Assembly: GCA_036346205.1 (NCBI GenBank)
Contig: JARFJB010002423.1
Location: 124,001-188,000, forward strand
Source: Vesta saturnalis
Lineage: Eukaryota; Arthropoda; Insecta; Coleoptera; Lampyridae
Direction of reading: 5' to 3'
DNA: 64,000 bases
Shown here: piece after piece, positions 1 through 10,241 of the stretch
How the letters are laid out: every line of letters begins with the position of its first letter
Numbering within the stretch: the stretch's first letter is position 1
Program-made: the position numbers and the translations under genes
Notes under the pieces: model-generated
Database searches by the model: none
The model's input: only the letters and a program-made list of their open reading frames with translations
What the model was told of the DNA's origin: nothing

Positions 1-938
1 GAAGGTTCCCTGTCCAATAATCGAGCGAACATTGCAGACCGACTTGCAGATGGAACAACAGAACCTGCTCAATTGAGAGGACAGTCAGAAAGATTAGAAT
101 TCGAAGATTTTATAAGGACTAAATTAACAGAAAATGTAACAAAAAAGGCTACCGAACAGAAGAAACGAAAAAGGGTTTGTGAAAGTGTTGGAGATATCTT
201 GACATCGGACCAAGCATTAAGGATTCTGAAAGAAAGGGAAATAGTTAAAAAATACGTGCATAAGAAGATAAATGCAGGCCCTAGTGGCACATCCACATCA
301 ATCCACAAGACATCGAAAGCAAAAGTATCCCGGAAACAACATAAGCAATCATCTAGTAACTCTTCGGAATCTGAAATTGATATCGAGTTGGAGAGCCAAC
401 TTGAAGCAGAAAATTTCGAAGAAATGGAAATTGAAGAACAATCTCATAAAATAGAACCAGAACAAGAAAATAAAACTAAAAAAGCACAAGCCGATCAACC
501 AAAAGAACAACACTATGAATTCGAAGGAGAAGAGGATAAACTAGAAGAAGAACATACACTAGAAAAGCAAGAGGATGAACTTGAAAAAGGAAACGATAGA
601 AATGAAAAAGGTCAAGAACATGAACAAGAAGAGGATGTAGAAGCACGCGAAATAGCGAATAACGAAAAGACTGCTAACATACTTAAAACCATTACATGTA
701 GAACATTTGTACGGGTCCAGTTCGTTTATAACCATGATACTAAGAAACAAGTGATAAAATTTTTTATCGGGAAGTTTTAAAAATAAGCAATATTAGTTGT
801 ATGAGAAATCATAAGGGTAGCGAAACTACTTTCGTTTTTCCGAAAGTATTCGATGAATGTACAGTTACAGAAGACCAGATGGTTGGTGTTCTAAAACGGC
901 CCAAAATAAGAAGAGGTCTTTACACGTTTACATTCTAA
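1..938 (+). pseudogene. pogo/Tigger-like transposase, C-terminal part (5' end outside window, frameshifted)
   Basis: The frame is open from base 1, so the gene starts outside the window. The visible protein is a hydrophilic, highly charged tail: a Lys/Arg-rich stretch followed by a long Glu/Lys/Gln-rich low-complexity segment, then a short conserved-looking end reading FVRVQFVYNHDTKKQVIKFF. A stop at 778-780 interrupts it. A one-base shift near 771-777 opens the other frame, which continues through a Phe/Pro/Lys-rich stretch to a stop at 936-938 and ends in RRGLYTF. Acidic tails followed by such a module occur in insect pogo/Tigger-type (CENP-B/DDE) transposon proteins. That assignment rests on my recollection of the family; neither the catalytic domain nor the DNA-binding domain is in view. 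The frameshift marks it as a pseudogene. Confidence 0.5.
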
Positions 939-1341
939 CCGTAGGGGAAAAGACAGCGTCAAAAGCTGAAAACATTAAATTTTATAAGGATTTTTTGTTA
1001 ATTTCAGAATGAATTTTACGTTGAAATAGTTTATAGTCATATTTTTGTTATTTTTCATCCGAATATAAAGATTTTTTCACCAATTTTTAATTTCATTTTG
1101 TCAATTGTCCGCAATAAAGCGCATTTTTTAATACAGTGTTATATGGGAGTAAAGCGCCATATCCGCAATTACCCCCTGGGGGTGGTAATAGTGGAAAAAA
1201 TTTGTTTGCAAAAATTTGTAATTTTTTTATCGGCTAGCTATTAATTTGTTTAATTCAAGGAAATTCCTATAATGCTTGGGACCCTAACAGAACGTATGTC
1301 AAACGGAATTTTTATAATCAACACTATACTTTTTTTTTGTA
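939..1341. other. AT-rich non-coding stretch downstream of the pogo-like remnant
   Basis: No credible open frame. It contains a GC-richer patch around 1140-1195 (runs of C and G near CCCCCTGGGGG). It may be the untranslated end of the preceding element, but no matching terminal repeat is visible because the other end lies outside the window. Confidence 0.4.
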
Positions 1342-3497
1342 CAGGGTGGCCAACTAAGAATGCGAGATACTGTATCTGGGAAACTATCCATCGTAGAGAC
1401 TTGCGCAAAAAGTTTTACTAAAACGGCCAATACAAAAATCTGGAAAATATTTTCATGTTTCTGAAATGGCCGCTAGGGGGCGTAACTGCAATCTTGAATC
1501 TAAAAAAGTGATGTTTCTGTGAATTCTGCTATATTAACCTAATAAAAAAATAACTGATCTTTGAAGTCGAGGATAATCTGAACTTTTTTTGTTTGGCACT
1601 TTTTGACGTATCTATAAAAATAAAGTGGTGGGGGGTATTCAAAGGTTTCCTTAAATCACCCCCCGTATCTTCGAAACGGCTAATCCGATTTTAACAAACT
1701 TGGGCGCGTTGAAAAGAGCTTTTCTTGGGCTACAAATGTTAAAATAATTGAAGTTTTGTTAGTTTCACATGTCGTCGCTAGAGGGCTTTGTTCGACATTC
1801 CGACAGAAACGGTTAATTTTCGCAAAAAAATTAAATGCATTGGCAAGACTTTTTTTTCATGAACAAGTAGCTAAATGATGCCTAAACAAGCTCGCGAAAA
1901 CCTCATCTCGATATCTTGTTCCTAACCTAAAATATCGGCCAAAGAAAACTTTATATGAAAATCTCTTAAATTTTTATTTTTTTAACTATATTTTTCTGGA
2001 ATTGTTTCTATTATGTAAGTTGTGGCCCTACAAAGGACCGATTTAAAGGAGAAAGGTTTTTAATGCCCCCGTAAATGCTCGAAATGCTGACCATCACGCG
2101 CTATGCACTGCTGAAGCCTCTCATGACTAGACAAAACTGCAGCTTCAATTTCGGCTCTGAATAGGTTACCTAGAAATTGCGATTTTAAACGTTTGTAAAT
2201 TTATTCACCAGATAAAATCACCCTTTTGAAATTACTACGCAAGTAACCAATGCTAAACGTTATAAAGGCCTTTTTTGTTTATTAAATGCATATTCACGTA
2301 TGGATATGTCGATATGTCGAACAAAGCCAATATAGACGACGACATGTGAAACAGATAACCTAAACACTAAGTATACATAATCCTCAAATTGTCAATAGTT
2401 GTCAATACCGCGTTACTTTGAGCAATTTTAGCTGCATTTCAAAATGCGTTTTACGCACAATGAAGTTGTTGATAAATCGGTTTATTTTGAATGTCTTCAG
2501 AATGCCGCAGTACAAAAGAGTTTACGGGCTCGATATCCAAATGGAAACCTTGCGATGTAAGAGTCCCCGATTAGTGGCGAGCTTTACGAGATCAATGGTT
2601 ATTTTGGCCTACGTTTCAACGGTATAAGAATTAGCAGAATTCACAAGAAAATATTAACCGTGTCACTATATTGAAGGAAATCCTCAAGATTAGCACAAAA
2701 GCATTACTCCACTGAGCTGGCCATATTCAGACAACGTTCAAAATATTTTGAAGGACCATAGGTAAGTTCTAATGGCCATCAATATGGCTGTATTCAGTTT
2801 AAAATTTTTTAATCACTTTAAGCAATGCACCCATATCGATGGATAGTTATTGCATCAGGCCTTGAAAGTAGAAGCATTCTTGATCGAAGGCCACCCTGTA
2901 CAGGCTTCCTGGCCAGCTATTATCAGCGTGATGGTCAGCATCGAGCATTTACGCATCTAAACCCTATCCTTACTTTAATTCGGTCCTTAATATTATAACG
3001 CTTATTCGTAAAAGTTTTCCACGATATTAATGGACTCTAAAGGAACATAGATGAGGTTCTTGCACTTGTTAGGCATCGATTTAGCTACTTGTTCATGAAA
3101 AACGCATACCAATGCATTTTAATTTTTGAAACATTAACCGTTTCTGTCGGAATGTACCTAAAGCTCTAATGACATGTGAAACTAAACGATTTACAATTAT
3201 GGTTTGAAACATTTAGGTAGCCCAAGACATAACGCATTTCATTCTACGCGGAGTTATGATTGTTAAAAGCTTAGTCGTAATGAAGATGGGTTATAAGAAA
3301 CTTGAATACCACCAATGTGGAGACATCACGTCTAATAGTGCCAAACAAAAGTTCAGATTATCCTCGACTTCAAAGATAGTTATTTTGTGGTTAGCGTTAA
3401 TAGAAGCACAATACAGTGGAATATCATTTTAGCAGTTAGATTGCAGATCGCGATGTTTAAAACCATTTTAAATCGTTGATACTGCATTATTTAGGTA
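1342..3497 (+). mobile_element. decayed mariner-like element with long inverted arms (family B, copy 1)
   Basis: The left end reads TA then CAGGGTGGCCAACTAAG, almost the same as the ends of the element at 31157-35609. The left arm (about 1342-2105) is repeated inverted in the right arm (about 2928-3497). For example TTTGAAGTCGAGGATAATCT near 1560 reappears reversed near 3357. The ACATGTCGTC/ATTCCGACAGAAACGG block near 1770-1810 reappears reversed near 3135-3170, and the CGAAATGCTGACCATCACG block near 2078 reappears reversed near 2928. The arms are therefore at least 500 bp long. The right outer end is badly decayed, so the limit is approximate. The centre holds a gutted transposase. Confidence 0.75.
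2444..2890 (+). pseudogene. mariner-like transposase, N-terminal fragment
   Basis: ATG at 2444 starts a protein with a helix-turn-helix start of the kind annotated as DUF4817: a short amphipathic segment with FECLQNAAV, then an arginine-rich RARYPNG motif. It breaks after about 40 codons. A second helix-turn-helix piece (ISTKALL..., then NILKDHR in another frame) ends near 2761 and is followed by GTAAGT, a good splice donor. The coding sense resumes near 2824 with MHPYR, so a short intron of about 62 bp is likely, although the acceptor is mutated. The catalytic domain, including all three acidic residues, is missing, so the copy could only be mobilised by another element. The element at 31157 has an intron at the same codon. 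Confidence 0.65.
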
Positions 3498-4800
3498 CAT
3501 AATTCGTTTGTTTAAGCGTTGATGAATTGAGGCGTAAGAACTAAGAAGTGTTATTTCTCTTTCACACTCCATTTAATTGTGACATTAAATTAGTGTTAAA
3601 ATATCGAAACAAAATTTAACTGTTCAGAATTTCAAATTCTCCACACATTTTTGACGTCACCACGACCCCAGTCTATTGCAATCGTAAGATTTCTGTTGTT
3701 TTAAGATATTTTTGTTAAATTTCAATTTTAAGCAAGTAGAAATGTGAAAGAAAGTAGACAATATAATTGCCTATTAATAACAAAGTTGGCAGTTTTGCTG
3801 TCATACTGAAACCGAAACGTGTTTACATATACTACTGATATAAAAACTTCACAGCTGAAATCCTGTTTAGATAGCAAGATCGTTGCCCTGGTTGTCAATT
3901 AATTTGTTTATCAAGCGGGAACAAAACGTTTGCAAAAGAACAGTTTTTATTTCTCATGAAAAATGATAAACAGTGGCTAGCCCTTCAGTGAAGGGGTGCT
4001 ATAAAAGTTACAACAGTGAACAGGTGGGGCCTGTCAGGACCACTTTTTAAAATTGTAATAATAATTATAAACAACAGATATAGTCATATCTTGAATTCTG
4101 CGATGAAGTTTGTTTATTTTAGTGTTATCATAGTTGAAAATAAGAGAAAAAAGCTTTGTGGACACTTTTTATTTAAAAAGTGTATAAATGCAATACTTTG
4201 CATGAAAATAGTAGATTTCGCAACTAGTGCGCTGTTTACACATTTCTTGGTGCGAGGCTGTTCTTTTTTACCCGAGGCGTAGCCGAGGGATAAAATATAT
4301 GGCCGAGCACCAAAAAGGTGACAGCGCACGTGTTGCGAATACATTTTTTTGTAATCGTTCACATAAAATTAGAAAAAAATTAAATTTTGAAGTATTTGTT
4401 GACAAATGTCAAATTAAATACATAAATAAAAAAGTTTATATATTTAGTTATATACCACTTTTCTCTTTATGTATTAAAAGTAACGATTACAAAAAAATAT
4501 TATTGATGATGTAATGTACTGTATAAACAATAACATAAAACAAAAAAAATCAACACAAAAAATTCTGTACACAAACTATCCCATTATAAACTTGAGTCAT
4601 TTTTTTTATTACATCCACTACAGCATGCAACAATGCGTTCCATGGTTCCATGTAAAGCCAATACGCAAAATTTGCAAAAATAGTTCTATGCTGATCTTCA
4701 AAGAGAGCACACGTGCAATCAGAGAAATTCACGTAGAACATTCGAGCTTTTCGAAACGCTCCTCGGAGCTATTCGCGTTTTAAAAACGAGTAAGAAAACT
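3498..4800. other. AT-rich region with no recognised gene
   Basis: I see no supported gene. The open frames near 4016-4780 are short, AT-driven, and overlap each other on both strands. A GC-richer patch at about 4250-4330 has two near-repeats of a CGAGG/GCCGAG motif. Nothing else stands out. Confidence 0.4.
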
Positions 4801-4861
4801 GTTATTTTTATAACAAGCAAAACCCTGCACCGGAACTGTTGTTTTCACCACACTTCCGGTC

Positions 4862-6173
4862 ATGGCTAAGCAAAAAACGATGTGGGAGTACATAGACGAG
4901 GACGACGACTTCTATGACGAAGATCCCGACGTGATCATCCAAGACCAACGCATCACAATCGATGAGTTGGTTCGAATGGTCGAAGGATTACAAGAAAAAT
5001 ACGCGCAGCTAGAAAAGAAATACAATCAAGCTACGAAAAATAACAAAACCTTGACTACGAGTACTCATAATGTATCCTCAAACGATGAGAACGAAACAAC
5101 TCATGAAACGCCGCAAGCTAAAAAGAAGCGGAAGAAGAAAACAAAATCGACAACCGAAGCGACAATTCCGCAAACAACCTGCGAACCAACCCCAATGTAG
5201 AAAAATGGAAGCTACAACTTCCCAAACAGAAAAAGAGGACCCCCTCCCCGCAGAGGATGGCTTTACCACAGTCCAAAGAAAAAGCGGAACTAAACGTCAA
5301 CGCGTCGAAGACGTACAAGCACCGAACACCGATACCACAAAAAAAGAACGCATCCCGCCCTTAATTATTCATCACCAACATGAATATTCAAAAACGATGA
5401 AAACACTAAAAACCGCCGGCATTACACCGAAAGCCACAAAAACAACAAAAAACGGCATTAATGTAATCTTAAACAGCGCGGACGATTACAGAAACGCCAC
5501 TACAGCACTGGATGAAGTAGGTATACAATTTAATGTATACCTACTTCAAGAAATGAAGCCAATCAAAGCCGTAATTAAAGGCATCCCCTCGGATGAAGAC
5601 ATCATATCAACAATCAAGGACGACCTCACATCGGAGGGATTTGAAATCCAAAAAATCACGCGCATGCTCACGGGCCGCGACAGACGCAAGACTTCAATGA
5701 TCCTAGTACATCTCGCAAGGAACGAAAAATCAAAAGAAATCTTCCAATTACAATCCATAGGATACCTCAAAATACGAGTTGAATCATTGCACCGAAAAAA
5801 CGGCATCGGTCAATGTTACAACTGCCAAAGGTTCGGTCATACCACAATGGGATGTCACGCAACACCCCGTTGCGTGAAATGTACGGGATACCACCAAACC
5901 CGCGACTGTAAGAAGACCCGGGAAGAGGGAAAAGCACAATGCTGCAACTGTGAAGGGCAGCACACGGCGAATTACGGCGGATGCCCCGCCCATCCTAAAA
6001 ACATCATCAAAACAAGTAAACAAATCCACAGGACCCGAAACGTAGAACCACAAACCACCTACGCACAAATGGCCGCAAATAAACCAAAACAAGCAATAGA
6101 AATATCCGAAGAGGACGAAGATTTCACACTAATCATGAAAATTTTAAAGGCAATTAAAGCAACTAAACAATAA
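4862..6173 (+). pseudogene. Jockey-type LINE ORF1 (zinc-knuckle RNA-binding protein), one frameshift
   Basis: ORF1 of a Jockey-clade non-LTR retrotransposon binds the element RNA and chaperones it during target-primed reverse transcription. ATG at 4862 begins an acidic segment, then a coiled-coil-like stretch (VEGLQEKYAQLEKKY) and a Lys-rich patch. A stop at 5198-5200 is bypassed by a frame change near 5190, after which the frame is open to 6173. The second part has the domain that usually precedes the knuckles in this clade (IKAVIKGIPSDEDI... MILVHLAR), then three CCHC-type knuckles: CYNCQRFGHTTMGC, CVKCTGYHQTRDC and CCNCEGQHTANYGGC. It ends with a short YAQMAA tail. Codons are A- and C-rich, unlike the AT-rich surroundings. 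No ORF2 follows, so this is an ORF1 orphan. A frameshift of one base separates it from being intact. Confidence 0.88.
5513..5548. repeat. perfect 15-bp stem inside LINE ORF1
   Basis: TGAAGTAGGTATACA at 5513-5527 is the exact reverse complement of 5534-5548, leaving a 6-base loop ATTTAA. It lies within the conserved coding part of ORF1. Confidence 0.9.
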
Positions 6174-6507
6174 GTAAATTCACAAGAATCACACGCCGCA
6201 ATCATATCAAGCGGCCGACACAATCAAGGACCAGGGAATCCGACAAAGATGATTAATGCTAACCAGCAAAAATCATCACACAAACACAACAAAACAGGTG
6301 TTTAAAACTCCGTTACAAGCACCACCGAATCACATCAGACGAAGGGATAGGGGGCTAGCAGCTCGAAGTACCGAAAATAATAGACAGTTACCGATTGCAA
6401 AAATACCTTGTCTTTTTACAATATTTACAGTGTCCTCTTTTATTAGGGGGAGGGCCAGGAACATCCTCAGGGGTTGAAACACCGAAATACTAGTTCTAAA
6501 ATAATAG
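6174..6507. other. A/C-rich tail of the LINE fragment, no ORF2
   Basis: The A- and C-rich composition of the ORF1 continues to about 6340 and then fades into AT-rich DNA. No endonuclease or reverse transcriptase sequence is present. An internal or 3' loss of the LINE at about this place is the simplest reading. Confidence 0.4.
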
Positions 6508-6613
6508 TTATTTATATATCAAGGAAGTCATGGGTATGTTAATTATCCAGGGCAACGGATTGTTAAGTTGCCCGAGGTTATTAACATACATAACTCCCGT
6601 GATAGATAAATAA
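6508..6613. repeat. long imperfect palindrome
   Basis: The arm 6508-6556 pairs with 6567-6613 around a 10-base loop. Both arms carry TTATTTAT at the outside, a GGTATGTTAAT/ATTAACATAC block in the middle and GGGCAAC/GTTGCCC next to the loop. A structure this long could extrude as a cruciform or be a small fold-back element. Confidence 0.8.
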
Positions 6614-6853
6614 TTTTATTTCATACTAATACGTTAAAAATGAAATATGCAAATGAAATTTTTTGGTTATGTATATAAAAATTGACAAGTTTTCATATAT
6701 TTGTCAAAATGCATTAGAATGATTAGAGGGCAGTTCTAGATCTATAACTGCTTAACTACCAGTTCATAACTTCCCAACGGAGTTATAAACGTGTTTATGG
6801 TTACGGTAACTAAAGGGTTTATTTGCTTATAACGTATTAGTATGAAATAAAAT
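6613..6853. repeat. perfect 23-bp inverted repeat pair, 195 bp apart
   Basis: Bases 6613-6635 (ATTTTATTTCATACTAATAC then GTT) are the exact reverse complement of 6831-6853. The left arm abuts the right arm of the preceding palindrome, so the two structures are nested end to end. They may be termini or subterminal repeats of a small non-autonomous element. Confidence 0.85.
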
Positions 6854-6865
6854 ATGGAAGTGTCT

Positions 6866-6956
6866 GGGGGTCCGAAAGTTCGGATCCTTAACGTAGGTTC
6901 AGGGATCCAATAGTTCGGACCCTTAGATCTGCTTAGGGGTCCGATAGTTCGGATCC
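6866..6956. repeat. three direct repeats, each a short hairpin
   Basis: Units at 6866-6887, 6902-6922 and 6936-6956 repeat every 34-35 bp. Each is itself a palindrome of the form GGTCCGAA-n-TTCGGATCC (the second has the GGATCC and GGACCC halves swapped). Local GC content is far above the flanks. Confidence 0.9.
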
Positions 6957-7587
6957 TTGGCATACACTTATGAGTTCCAAAGTTATTGGAGTACAATAAA
7001 CTGTTTTGGTGTTTACTCGTTCAGCGGATTAAACTTGTTGATTTCTTGTTGTGAAAAAGAATTGTGTAAATGGATTAGAAAACAAAGGAAATAAATAAAA
7101 AAATTAAAAAATAATACAAAACCTTCAATATAAAAAGAACATTCTTTTAAAAAATTTATTACATTATAACTTCAGATACAGGTAGATAGATCCAAGTATC
7201 ATTAATTATATTGCAGGTCGTACTTAATTTTTTTAAGCAAATTTAAATAGATACATATTGCTTAAAGTACACATTTTGATAGATATTACAAACTCCGGTT
7301 ACAAATGTTTATATATTATAATCAGTAATTTTGTTAAGAACTGTTATACTTTTTCTTTAATTTGTGGGCATATTCGGATACTTCATGGACTCTCAGACCC
7401 CACCCATGTACTCGTCGTCATAGAAGCAATTTTAAAGCACTATATTACAATTTATCTGCAGAATAAGTAGAGTTCGGCAAATCAAATTCAATCTCACTAT
7501 TAGAGTTCGAGAAATTATGTTCTTCCATTTTTGTGTACATTTTTTCAACCGTCATCATTACGATAATCAACATTAACTAATTTTTAC

Positions 7588-7609
7588 CACGATACACATG
7601 TGTATCGTG
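7588..7609. repeat. perfect 22-bp palindrome
   Basis: CACGATACACA is followed immediately by its own reverse complement, with no spacer. It stands in plain AT-rich DNA. Confidence 0.9.
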
Positions 7610-7972
7610 ATTTTTACAAAATAAATCACAATAAATAAGTAATTGTTATTTTGGAATTCTGCAGCTTTAAATGCTGCCATCTCGGGGTATATTTTCTAAA
7701 AAATTTATTACAACGATAATTTAATTCATGTATAAAAAATCCCATAAGCCGCGATGAATTTGTCATTCACTTTGACATCGGATAAAATGTGTGTAAACTT
7801 CCCTGGCAGACAATTTTCCATTTTAAACAAAAAATGTATTCTTGCATTTTTCATAACTACCTAGCTATTATTTTTAATTATTCATTAAATTATCTCATCG
7901 AATTACACTCCAGTTTTTTTTCTCCAAGATAAAATTTCATTGTTTAAACTATAATTTAGTTTCTTTCTGGTA

Positions 7973-8053
7973 AATTGACATCACAAACCACCATAAAAAA
8001 AACTCGGCCTTCGAACTCGTTTTTTTTATCGTAGGTGGCTTGTCTCGTCAATT
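7973..8053. repeat. imperfect 81-bp inverted repeat
   Basis: Outer AATTGAC pairs with GTCAATT, ACAA..CCACC pairs with GGTGG..TGT, and AAAAAAACTCG pairs with CGTTTTTTT, around a short CG-rich loop near 8012. Confidence 0.7.
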
Positions 8054-9094
8054 CACCAAGCAACCAAATTCTCGTAAAAAATCAATTTGATCCGGACAAA
8101 AAAAAAACCTCTCGTGTAATTACAGCCGAAAATTATTGTGACTCATGCTTTTGATATTACACCATATGATTGTATGTGATGACGTAGCGGTAAACACTCC
8201 TGGCAAGGTTAGTATGAAAACTAGCGATCAGGGTCGCGCTAAGGATAACTGCCGCCGGGATGTGGAACTTGTGTTGCCGCCCTAGCAGCATTCTAGGTTA
8301 ATCGCCAAATAACGAAGCAATAAAATAATTATGAAACTATACATTAATAACATAAAAATAAATGTATTTTCTTCAACAAGCAAATAATATTTAAAAAAAA
8401 AAGAAAAAAGAGCTAAGAATAGGAACTTCACAAAACTAAATTTATTTATAATACAAAATACAGGTGAAAAGAACGCATAAAATAATGCTCAGATGCCAGA
8501 TTGACTGACTTTTAATTTAAATAGCCTCTTCAGCGGGTCCGTTCACCCCCTACTGAGAAATGAAATATATTTTTTGCGAAAACTTAAGTAGAAGTTAGTT
8601 TCTCCGTTGCCAAAATCGTGACAGAAGTGGAACATTTTCTCCCTAGGGAGCAAATATGTCACATTATCTCCCTAAGGAGTTTATTTTATATGTTTTGACA
8701 GTTTCAAATACAGAGTACAAATAAAAGCACAAGAACTAACTTATTTATTTACGATTACAGTAAATGATACAGACCCACAATTATTGAAATTAACGCTAAC
8801 TGGAAAATCACACAAGTTGACAATCACTGCAGAAGCAGCGTCAAAAATTCCTTGAGGTTTGCTTGAAAACAATTTTCTGGCCTAGGTATGGTTGTCAAGG
8901 TACGAATCCCAAAGGCCACTAATTATTAAACACGGATATGACGAAACTATTACTAAATTTATTAATTTTCCGTGTTTTTGTGTTTCCGCTTTCGCAAAAA
9001 ATAGTGTATACACCTCAGGAGAGAATGCTATTTTTCCCTCCATGTATCCTACATACATCCCTCCCTCTATATATATAATATACCATTAATATAT

Positions 9095-9495
9095 CAATTG
9101 TACCTTAATTGTGTCCAATTGTGCTTTAGTACACATCGTTACTGTCGTTTTAGTTTCGGATATATTTTGAAAAATCAAAAGGAACGGTTAGCCCCTCCAG
9201 AATTTGAAAAATGCGGCAACCGTTTTGTAGTATTTCAATCGTGCTCAATTGTGCTTAGTACACATCACTTGTGTCTTTTTGGTATCCGTGATATTTAAAA
9301 AAATCATTGGAGGGGGGGAGCTAAATGGACGTTCAGTCCCTCCAAAATTTGAACTGTTCCTAAAATTCGGTATACCATGTCGTAGTGTTCCAATTGTGCT
9401 TTATTACAGACCATCTGTGCCTTTATGGTTTCGGAGATATTTGAAAAATCGCGGAGTGGCTAAAAGAACGCTTAGCCCCTTCAAAGTTTGAACCT
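9095..9495. repeat. tandem array of a 130-145 bp unit (left copy)
   Basis: Three diverged units begin with CAATTGTGCTTTAGTACAC-like sequence at about 9116, 9246 and 9391. Each goes on with a GGTTTCGGAGATATTTGAAA block and an AGCCCCTCCAAAATTTGAAC block. Confidence 0.85.
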
Positions 9496-10232
9496 GTCTT
9501 ATACACTCACGATGTAGGAGACTCGTGTAAAGTTTGATTGGCATTATTGAAACTGGGTTCAAGGTTCCGGATTTACCTATGTCCTTAATTTTTGAGGAAT
9601 TACTCATGAATTAATCTCAAGTGAAAAGATATTTCGAATAGGTGACGCAAAGCCTTAATTCCTTCGCTATCGGTCGGCAATAACAGATTTGAAACAAGAT
9701 GAGCCGTTTTTCTGCAAATCGCGGACACGGGCGCACGACCGGATCAAGATATATTTATCTACTCTGAGCAGTCATTTTGCCCATTGGACTTTAATTTCTT
9801 TTTCCACGTATTACAAAAACTAATTTGCCGGCGTTAAAAATAAGACCACCATTTCGCTCAAACAAAATGCTATAGAATGTCGCACTTTGTTTTTAAAAAG
9901 GCAGTTTTTTAGCTCAATACTTATTTGAAACCATAAAAGGCATACGGTAAAGCATACAGTTATTGGACAGTTAAGATTTTTTTTTCTTTGAATATGTGTT
10001 AATTGGTTATTTACAATTTCTTTCCGAACAACTTTTTTTTCCAGAGAGTTCAATTAATACTCTACAAACCTATACATGTTAAATCCATTTCAGCGCTTTT
10101 GTTTGGACAGCCTCTAAAAAACCAGTGAATAATAAAAAAATCTTTATTACTTTCTGTAGGTAAGCATTTATTTTTATTGTTTAGCAAAAAACAAGTTACA
10201 AAAAGAAGTAGGTATTTCTATAAAACAAAACA
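9496..10232. other. non-coding stretch between the left array and the transposase remnant
   Basis: AT-rich with stops in all frames. There is no recognised gene, and the short antisense frame near 9820-10053 has no recognisable motif. Confidence 0.4.
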
Positions 10233-10241
10233 TCACTTATT

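Larger units (their letters stand above)
6997..8534. other. AT-rich region with no recognised gene
   Basis: No supported coding region. It holds the palindromes listed at 7588 and 7973. A GC-richer patch at about 8195-8300 (GATCAGGGTCGCGC and CTGCCGCCGGGATG) could be a short interspersed repeat, but I recognise no RNA-polymerase-III boxes. Confidence 0.4.

Noticed and set aside
69..308. Minus-strand frame of 79 codons over the pogo-like tail
   Set aside because: It is the antisense shadow of a repetitive charged coding region and has no motif of its own.
3965..4800. Possible small host genes from overlapping frames
   Set aside because: The frames are AT-driven, overlap on both strands, and show no motif, start context or splice structure.
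6866..6956. Bacterial-type terminators or riboswitch
   Set aside because: The hairpins have no T-run and no gene context; the window is clearly eukaryotic.
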